A stretch of DNA of 6,751 nucleotides from Bacteroidota bacterium (GTDB taxonomy: Bacteria; Bacteroidota; Ignavibacteria; UBA10030; UBA8401). The position numbers were made by a program, and so were the translations under genes. The notes under the pieces were generated by a model. That model was not told the DNA's origin. It was given only the letters and a program-made list of their open reading frames with translations, and searched no databases. Shown piece by piece: positions 1-4,535 of this stretch. The stretch lies in NCBI GenBank assembly GCA_025355705.1, contig JANXZD010000093.1, positions 1-6,751 of the forward strand, in the 5' to 3' direction. How positions within the stretch are numbered: position 1 is the first letter of the stretch; every line of letters begins with the position of its first letter.

Positions 1-870
1 AATAACACGCGCAGAATCACCGATCATATAAATTCCATTCTCAACCACTGATCGTTCACCAAAGTAGATATTACCCGTTCCATAGACCGGAAGTTTTAAC
101 AACGCAGGAAGAGGATCGTGAATGAACAATTTTCTAAACGCCCGATTCTTTTCCAATAATTCATTGAGCGCATTTTTAGGATCAAGCTGGTTGATATTTT
201 TATCCGAAAGAAAACAAAGTGTTACGTCATGATCACTTACGCAGTTCACCCCGCAATAGATCCCGTTCGATGAAAAGATCTGTATCTCATTTTCAGCAAC
301 TCCGTTCAGCATCTCTTTTGGAACATGATATTTTATTCCACTATATCCTGAACTGGATAAAGCGAATGATCGTTGTAATGATTTGTCAATGATGTTCTGT
401 CTCCCATACGCGCCGATAACATTATAGGCAGCGTACGTTTCGATTCCTTTGTTGGTTTTGCAAAGGATCTCATAGAAATTATTGACACGCCTCATCGAGA
501 CAACTTCCGCCGGTTGCACTACGGTTGCGCCTAAGGATTTTGCTTTCTTTAATAATAGTTGATCGAGCAACGATCGTTTAAGTGCAAAACCTTCAAAACC
601 AAGAGAATGTTTCGCTGCCGAACCGTTTTCAGGAATGAAACAAAATTGTGTAACGCGATTTGGTTTGAGAGAAAGGAATTCCTCGAACAGACCGAATGAC
701 TTTAGTGCAGAGGTTACTTCATGCGATAAGAATTCGCCGCACAACACTTCTCGCGGAAAGGTTTTCTTTTCAATGACAGCAACGGTCATCCCTTTGTGTG
801 CAAGCGAGATCGCTGCACTTGAGCCTGCAGGACCTCCTCCGATGATCACTATGTCAAAATGTTTAATAAT
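1..870 (-). CDS. FAD-dependent oxidoreductase, geranylgeranyl-reductase-like (partial, C-terminus beyond the window)
   Basis: The minus-strand frame is open for 290 codons and continues past the left edge. Near the start it reads KHFDIVIIGGGPAGSSAA, a dinucleotide-binding GxGxxG fold at about residues 11-16. An acidic residue follows the second strand (VAVIEKK), then FPREVLCGEF, which resembles the FPRxxxCG segment of geranylgeranyl-reductase and related flavoprotein families. At residues 284-287 GDSA matches the second FAD-contact motif. The frame opens at 873 after a TGA at 874-876, with no ATG before the FAD fold. ATT at 868-870 is chosen because it gives a normal N-terminus; the only other candidate, GTG at 847-849, would cut into the first beta strand. 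It lies 16 bases after the methyltransferase stop, so it is the third gene of the polyketide operon. It probably hydroxylates, oxidises or reduces the polyketide product; which of these cannot be told. Family call firm, start uncertain. Confidence 0.85.
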   Translation of the reverse strand, partial: MIKHFDIVIIGGGPAGSSAAISLAHKGMTVAVIEKKTFPREVLCGEFLSHEVTSALKSFGLFEEFLSLKPNRVTQFCFIPENGSAAKHSLGFEGFALKRSLLDQLLLKKAKSLGATVVQPAEVVSMRRVNNFYEILCKTNKGIETYAAYNVIGAYGRQNIIDKSLQRSFALSSSGYSGIKYHVPKEMLNGVAENEIQIFSSNGIYCGVNCVSDHDVTLCFLSDKNINQLDPKNALNELLEKNRAFRKLFIHDPLPALLKLPVYGTGNIYFGERSVVENGIYMIGDSARVI

Positions 871-886
871 GGTTCAATTCCAGTGT

Positions 887-1549
887 TTATATTTCTATGA
901 CCACAAGCCAGCGAAAAGCCCAGGTTCGTTTGATGGTAAAATGTTCAAATGAACATTGATTCAATATACGCAGTAGTTCATTCTTCGTGAATCCACGCTG
1001 AACGGATAACGGAGCATCGTGTTTCACCATTCCGCTCCGTGAAAATAATAACGTAAGAATTTTAATTCCAATCAAGGCGAATGTGGAGCGGCGCAGATCG
1101 TTGAGGATGATACCATGACGCGCAATCTTCGAGAATGATCGTATCATTCGCACGATCTGTTCTTCAGTAAAATGATGAAGGAATAATGATGCATGAACAA
1201 CATCAAACGATTGTTCTTTGAATGGAATTTCCGCCGCATCGCCGCAAACAACACACCATTCTGAATGTTTTATGAGATACAAGCACGTTCGCGGATTTTT
1301 ATCTAACGCTGTTATTGAGTATTGATCACTTCCGTTTTCAAAAACATCTGCCCCACCGGCACCGGCATCAAGCACCGTCAATTGGTGAACCAAAGATTTT
1401 CTTTTTCGCAGAATTCGAAATCCTTTATGCGTTGTCGCTTTCCCGCCGAGAAGAATGTTGATCGTTTTCAACTCTCGAAGTGCGCTGTCGATCCGTTCAT
1501 CCTGGATTGAAAAATCATCCATTATTTCCGAATCGTCCCTTCGCTCCAT
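887..1549 (-). CDS. Class I SAM-dependent methyltransferase, polyketide operon
   Basis: This 220-residue protein has a Rossmann-type methyltransferase core. Motif I is VLDAGAGGADV (59-69), the acidic residue after strand 2 is D83 in ALDKNP, GDAAEIPF (103-110) is the adenine-side motif, and FDVVHASLFLHHF (115-127) is the strand-4 region. NDLRRS (150-155) is followed by a hydrophobic stretch (about 156-169) that could dock on a membrane or a lipid substrate. The first about 55 residues precede the core and probably form a helical cap. Its ATG overlaps the TAA stop of the upstream polyketide synthase by one base (TAATG) and lacks a strong ribosome binding site of its own, which points to translational coupling. 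The likely role is O- or C-methylation of the polyketide. The substrate is inferred from the neighbours; a UbiE-like role in quinone synthesis is possible but less likely in this operon. Confidence 0.88.
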   Translation of the reverse strand: MERRDDSEIMDDFSIQDERIDSALRELKTINILLGGKATTHKGFRILRKRKSLVHQLTVLDAGAGGADVFENGSDQYSITALDKNPRTCLYLIKHSEWCVVCGDAAEIPFKEQSFDVVHASLFLHHFTEEQIVRMIRSFSKIARHGIILNDLRRSTFALIGIKILTLLFSRSGMVKHDAPLSVQRGFTKNELLRILNQCSFEHFTIKRTWAFRWLVVIEI

Positions 1550-2640
1550 TATTTTTTGACCTTGAGAATGGCTACTTCCATTGTTAAACCGGGACCGAAT
1601 GCAACTGCGCAGACGAGCTCATCATTCTTCAACGCGGAATTTTGCATCAGTTCTCTCAATACGAATAGGATCGATGCCGATGAGAGATTACCGTAGTTCT
1701 TTAATATTGTTCGTGAAGGGATCATTTTCTTATCGGAGATATTCATTCCATTTTGGAGAGAATCGAGAATTGCTCGTCCGCCCGGATGCAATGCCCAATG
1801 TGTGATCAGATCTGGAGAAAGATTTTGTTGTGAGAGAATATTTTTTAATACCGGTGCGGCATTGTTCAGAATGATCTTCGGAAGTTCGGAAGAGAGGATC
1901 ATTTCGAATCCGGAATTGCCAATCTTCCATCCCATGTATTCTGCGGAATCTTTGAAGAGATACGATGACGTTGAGATCAGTTCCAGACCATTCGTTGTCG
2001 ATTGTAAATTATCGAACAATGCGGCAGCACATCCATCGGCAAAGATCATGTTGGCAAGAATATTGTCGCGCGTTGGTTCTGTTTGAAGATGAAGAGAGCA
2101 GAGTTCGACACTGACGAGAAGTGTTTTTCCATTTGCGTTGCGAAGCTGCGACATTGATTCGAGTACTGTATTGAATCCGATCAGCGAGGCAGCGCAGCCC
2201 ATAAATCCAATGTTCGTCCGTTTGACGGAGGTTGGAAATTTAAAACGATCAATCAAATAATAATCCAATCCCGGTGCAAAAAATCCTGTGCAGGAAATTG
2301 TGATCAATCGTTCGACGTCATTTGGATCGATATTGTTTTTTGCAATGATCTCGGCAACAGCGTTACCGGTCAACTCTTTTGACCACCGTTCATATTCTGT
2401 CATTCGCGTTTTCGTATCGGGGGAGATATAACCGCTGGAATTAGAATAGAATTTTTTCTCTGCACCCAATTCTCCATCCGGTATAACGAAATACCTCGTG
2501 GAAATTCCCGAATGATGCGAGGCCATATCAATCATCCGTCCGGTTACCGGCGTTACTGCCATACGCTTTTTCAGTTCTTCCGTAGCAAGGGATTGATCAA
2601 CTTTGTACGGCGGTGAAGCGGTGGTGATGTCGATCAGCAT
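1549..2640 (-). CDS. Type III polyketide synthase (chalcone/stilbene synthase family)
   Basis: At 363 residues this is within the usual range for bacterial type III polyketide synthases. The thiolase-fold catalytic triad is complete: Cys149 in GFMGCAA, His285 in ALHPGG and Asn318 in YGNLSS. The family's C-terminal FGPGLT loop is present at 348-353, and ISCTGFFAPGLDYYL (115-129) and VELCSLHLQ (178-186) match bacterial members. Such homodimeric enzymes extend an acyl-CoA starter with malonyl units and cyclise the chain to an alkylresorcinol, alkylpyrone or related aromatic. Starter and chain length cannot be read from the sequence. The ATG has a good ribosome binding site, AAGGAAAG, a few bases upstream. 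It is the first gene of an operon with a methyltransferase and a flavoprotein, so it supplies the scaffold that those two modify. A ketoacyl-ACP synthase III is unlikely given the His/Asn contexts and the FGPGLT motif. Confidence 0.95.
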   Translation of the reverse strand: MLIDITTASPPYKVDQSLATEELKKRMAVTPVTGRMIDMASHHSGISTRYFVIPDGELGAEKKFYSNSSGYISPDTKTRMTEYERWSKELTGNAVAEIIAKNNIDPNDVERLITISCTGFFAPGLDYYLIDRFKFPTSVKRTNIGFMGCAASLIGFNTVLESMSQLRNANGKTLLVSVELCSLHLQTEPTRDNILANMIFADGCAAALFDNLQSTTNGLELISTSSYLFKDSAEYMGWKIGNSGFEMILSSELPKIILNNAAPVLKNILSQQNLSPDLITHWALHPGGRAILDSLQNGMNISDKKMIPSRTILKNYGNLSSASILFVLRELMQNSALKNDELVCAVAFGPGLTMEVAILKVKK

Positions 2641-2854
2641 AAGCTTTCCTTGATGATTGTCGGTTTAAGATATGACCGTCACCTTGAAGATGATGGTCAT
2701 ATAGAATACAGGTCTCTTTAATGTAAGGTACTTCATAGCATGAAACAATTTGTTCCGTCATCGCCTTTTTCACTCCTTTTTGATTTGTGTCTATAAATAA
2801 AAGTTTTCTTAAACACGCCAAATCAATCTCATGCCGGACGGGGCCGAGGCATAG

Positions 2855-2906
2855 TTATTGAGAATTATCACACTTTGATTTCGCTCAGTGTCACAATTCT
2901 CAATAA
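2855..2906. repeat. Long inverted repeat, REP-like, 20-base arms
   Basis: The arms 2855-2874 and 2887-2906 pair with only two mismatches, and the outer 12 bases (TTATTGAGAATT and its complement) are perfect. The loop is the 12 bases at 2875-2886. The inner part (CACTTTGATTTCGCTCAGTG) resembles the dispersed palindromes with a CACTTCGACTNCGCTCAGTG core that I know from Bacteroidota-group genomes. No T-run follows the stem on either strand, so a classic intrinsic terminator is unlikely. An operator for the flanking divergent promoters is an alternative. Confidence 0.8.
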
Positions 2907-2983
2907 AAAATAGATTGTTATGCCGGTGTGAGAGAGTCAGTTTTTTATCGTATCTTACATGTATTGAATCACCGAAAAAGAAG

Positions 2984-2988
2984 AGGAG
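2984..2988 (+). promoter_or_regulatory. Ribosome binding site of the 79-aa gene
   Basis: AGGAG lies six bases before the ATG at 2995, inside a purine-rich run (AAGAAGAGGAG). It is the main support for treating this short frame as a real gene and for its start. Confidence 0.75.
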
Positions 2989-2994
2989 TGTCTT

Positions 2995-3234
2995 ATGGCA
3001 GACCAACAAACGATCGAATTACGCTGCAGTAAAAATCCTGACGGAAAATATAACGCCAGAACATTTGTGAACGGAAAAGAACTGAAAGCGAAGGAGTTCA
3101 ACGTCAACCGCGGTGACCAATTTTCTTTGGTACTGGTGTATCATCAAATAAAGAAACAGTACGCGACAGGAGTGGTGCAGATCAAAGGATTGGATAAGAA
3201 CGCCGAACACAACATTCTTCATTCCGAGCTATAA
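2995..3234 (+). CDS. Small protein of unknown function (79 aa)
   Basis: I do not recognise the family. The frame has an ATG with a well-placed ribosome binding site, ends in TAA, and lies between structured repeats without overlapping another credible gene. The protein is small, hydrophilic and rich in Lys, Asn and Gln, with no signal peptide or membrane segment. It alternates short probable beta strands (TIELRCS, FSLVLVYHQI, ATGVVQIKGL) with charged turns and carries a single Cys (C11), which suggests a compact cytoplasmic beta-rich domain. It is the only plus-strand gene in the window and is divergent from the polyketide operon, so it probably has its own transcript. No function is proposed. 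Confidence 0.7.
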   Translation: MADQQTIELRCSKNPDGKYNARTFVNGKELKAKEFNVNRGDQFSLVLVYHQIKKQYATGVVQIKGLDKNAEHNILHSEL

Positions 3235-3244
3235 TATTGTTTAT

Positions 3245-3348
3245 TGTCATTTCGAACCCGCTTTAGCGGGTGAGAAATCTTGTTTTTGGTATCAACAATA
3301 AGATTGAGATTCCTCACTCGACCCGTTGGGTCTTCGTTCGGAATGACA
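3245..3348. repeat. Cloverleaf-like palindromic intergenic repeat (about 104 bp)
   Basis: The outer arms TGTCATTTCGAAC (3245-3257) and GTTCGGAATGACA (3336-3348) pair with one mismatch. Inner arms TGAGAAATCT (3271-3280) and AGATTCCTCA (3307-3316) pair with one mismatch, and CTTGTT/AACAA continue that stem. Between outer and inner arms each side carries its own hairpin: ACCCGC-TTTA-GCGGGT (3256-3271) and GACCC-GTT-GGGTC (3320-3332). The fold is therefore a cross with two side stems. Repeats with these ends are common between genes in Bacteroidota/Chlorobiota-group genomes. Here it lies between two convergent genes and may also stop transcription from both sides. Confidence 0.88.
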
Positions 3349-3401
3349 TTGAGGTAAGATTTCAGAGGTTGTATAAGATACCGGTAGAATTGAATACAGA
3401 A

Positions 3402-3722
3402 TTATTCATTTCCCGGAGGATTGTAATTGCCGACAAGATCCGATTCGATCTTCTGGCGTTTTTTCTTATCCTCTTCAGGAAAAATGCAGATGCAGTTCGC
3501 TTCAAAACGGCTCAGCATTGGGTCGCGTGGATGATCGAATTGTTTTGCAAGATTATCGGTCTCACCAACGTATAATTTCTGGTGGATAACCTTATTCATC
3601 TCATCGGTGGTGCGGTTCGTAATGAAATAGACCGCGCCGATCTCTTTGAATAACGTTGTGATTGGTTGTATCAGAAAACTGTATTTCTTTCCCGATTCCC
3701 CGATTAATGAAATTTGTGACAT
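3402..3722 (-). CDS. GIY-YIG nuclease-like domain protein (106 aa)
   Basis: This short protein keeps the outline of a GIY-YIG domain. AVYFIT (30-35) stands at the GIY strand, KLYVGET (49-55) at the YIG strand, then NLAKQF (57-62), Glu93 in KIESDL in the position of the metal-binding glutamate, and NYNPPGN (99-105) at the end. In active relatives NLxxRF carries a catalytic Arg; here that position is Gln61, so cleavage activity is doubtful. The N-terminal about 28 residues precede the domain. The ATG has AAGGAAAG just upstream and the stop is TAA. The gene has its own promoter at 3796-3824 and is not in an operon with its neighbours. Role unknown: DNA repair, a mobile-element remnant, or a non-catalytic binding domain are all possible. 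Confidence 0.75.
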   Translation of the reverse strand: MSQISLIGESGKKYSFLIQPITTLFKEIGAVYFITNRTTDEMNKVIHQKLYVGETDNLAKQFDHPRDPMLSRFEANCICIFPEEDKKKRQKIESDLVGNYNPPGNE

Positions 3723-3737
3723 TGTGCTTTCCTTGTT

Positions 3738-3767
3738 CTAAAAATTACTATCATACAGTATCATCAT
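3738..3767 (-). CDS. Possible 9-residue leader peptide upstream of the GIY-YIG-like gene
   Basis: A very strong ribosome binding site, GGAGGTG (3771-3777), lies three bases before ATGATG, opening a frame that reads MMILYDSNF and ends in TAG at 3738-3740. It sits in the short transcript leader between the promoter and the GIY-YIG-like ATG at 3722, 15 bases before that start. The frame is the same as the downstream gene, so this could instead be the true N-terminus interrupted by an amber codon. The ribosome binding site is better than that of the downstream gene, which is why it is listed. Confidence 0.35.
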   Translation of the reverse strand: MMILYDSNF

Positions 3768-3795
3768 ATTCACCTCCAAATCCAATCAATTGCGT

Positions 3796-3824
3796 ATTAT
3801 ATTCTCTTAATGATAATAGTACAA
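3796..3824 (-). promoter_or_regulatory. Sigma-70-type promoter of the GIY-YIG-like gene
   Basis: On the minus strand TTGTAC (3819-3824) is followed after exactly 17 bases by a perfect TATAAT (3796-3801). Transcription would start near 3789, giving a leader of about 65 bases to the ATG at 3722. The -35 box keeps only the TTG core. The promoter directly abuts the terminator of the preceding gene. Confidence 0.65.
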
Positions 3825-3862
3825 CACAAAAACCCGAATTGACCAGATTTCGGGTTTTTGTG
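3825..3862. terminator. Bidirectional intrinsic terminator
   Basis: Arms 3825-3838 (CACAAAAACCCGAA) and 3849-3862 (TTCGGGTTTTTGTG) pair perfectly over 14 bases around a 10-base loop, with A and T tracts on the two sides. It lies 33 bases beyond the stop of the exported-protein gene and would end that minus-strand transcript. It works on paper in both directions, but no plus-strand gene runs into it. Confidence 0.88.
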
Positions 3863-3894
3863 GATATATGATGGGATAGATGAGGAAATATTTG

Positions 3895-4320
3895 TTAGTT
3901 CGTATTTTCGCTCAGTAATTGGTCACGCATTCGAAGCGATGCTAGTTTGAAAAAACTCTCGTCAGTTGCCGTCGCTAAAGTATTCTCGTTTGAATACCAT
4001 TCAGGATTTCCGCAGATGGACATTGCAATGTATGCTTTGTATCGCATTGTGCCGGATGGATGTTTCTGCCACAGAGTATTCATGACATTCACCATTTCCG
4101 AAACATCTGCTGCGGGATAACGCATTTTCATCTGAGCAGTGACGCGCATTGCAGATTCGACCACGCCGGGATTTGTTGAATGCATACTGGAGAGTAAATT
4201 CTTGGTTGCATAAGCAATCTTTTTTTCTTCAGTATCGAATTTCTTTGCAGGTTCTGCTGCGTTGATGCATTGTATTACCATCATCGCTATTGCAGTCATC
4301 ATTGCTATTCTTGTTTTCAT
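3895..4320 (-). CDS. Small exported alpha-helical protein of unknown function (141 aa)
   Basis: The N-terminus MKTRIAMMTAIAMMVIQCINAAEPA has a short basic start, a hydrophobic core and a probable signal-peptidase I site near residues 21-23 (INAA-EP). The Cys at 18 is not in a good lipobox, so a lipoprotein is unlikely. The mature part of about 120 residues is amphipathic helix throughout (IAYATKNLLSSM, GVVESAMRVTAQMKM, VSEMVNVMNTLW, MRYKAYIAMSIC), spaced like HEAT-type helical pairs, and ends SFFKLASLRMRDQL. It probably works in the periplasm as a binding or scaffolding protein. I do not recognise a named family. GGAGGATG lies just before the ATG and the stop is TAA. It stands alone between two intrinsic terminators, so it is a single-gene transcript. 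Confidence 0.85.
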   Translation of the reverse strand: MKTRIAMMTAIAMMVIQCINAAEPAKKFDTEEKKIAYATKNLLSSMHSTNPGVVESAMRVTAQMKMRYPAADVSEMVNVMNTLWQKHPSGTMRYKAYIAMSICGNPEWYSNENTLATATDESFFKLASLRMRDQLLSENTN

Positions 4321-4379
4321 GACATCCTCCGTTGGTTCATTTCTGTTGTGGGCTTGTTATTTGTATGGCATCGTTTACG

Positions 4380-4393
4380 GCAGAAAATTCTGC
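4380..4393. promoter_or_regulatory. Short inverted repeat upstream of the exported-protein gene
   Basis: GCAGAA and TTCTGC (4380-4385 and 4388-4393) pair around AA, about 60 bases upstream of the ATG at 4320. It could be an operator or a small leader hairpin. It may also be chance; no -10/-35 pair could be fixed nearby. Confidence 0.25.
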
Positions 4394-4477
4394 AGAGTTG
4401 TGTCGGTTGCGTCAGGATTTGTAAAAAGATGTCATGAACAAACAGTAAACTATCAAATCACAACGGTACTATAAAAC

Positions 4478-4504
4478 AAAAAGCCGTCACGAGGACGGCT
4501 TTTT
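4478..4504. terminator. Intrinsic terminator downstream of the SPFH gene
   Basis: The stem GCCGTC (4483-4488) and GACGGC (4494-4499) closes a 5-base loop and is flanked by AAAAA (4478-4482) and TTTTT (4500-4504), giving 11 paired bases in all. On the minus strand it comes 32 bases after the TAA of the SPFH-type gene and ends in a T-run. It isolates that gene from the exported-protein gene. The symmetry makes it bidirectional. Confidence 0.92.
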
Positions 4505-4535
4505 GAATTTCGCTCTTCTATAAATTGCAAAAGAG

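Larger units (their letters stand above)
2641..2994. other. Intergenic region between divergent genes
   Basis: This stretch of about 350 bases separates the minus-strand polyketide operon from a plus-strand small gene and must hold both promoters. I found no convincing -35/-10 pair for either. It contains a long inverted repeat (2855-2906) and next to it a weaker ATGCC...GGCAT pair (2831-2852). On the minus strand an AAAGGAGTG sequence lies upstream of an ATG at 2761 that opens a 54-codon frame overlapping the synthase start. I do not call that frame a gene. Confidence 0.6.

Noticed and set aside
635..952. Plus-strand frame of 105 codons
   Set aside because: It lies opposite the flavoprotein gene and the end of the methyltransferase gene, and has no recognisable motif.
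1730..2086. Short frames inside the polyketide synthase gene on both strands
   Set aside because: They lie within a gene with a complete catalytic triad and show no domain features.
2855..2906. Intrinsic terminator at the inverted repeat
   Set aside because: No T-run follows the stem on either strand, and neither adjacent gene ends here.
3019..3222. Minus-strand frame opposite the 79-aa gene
   Set aside because: No ribosome binding site; the plus-strand frame has a good one.
3270..3575. Plus-strand frame of 101 codons
   Set aside because: It runs through the palindromic repeat and opposite the GIY-YIG-like gene.
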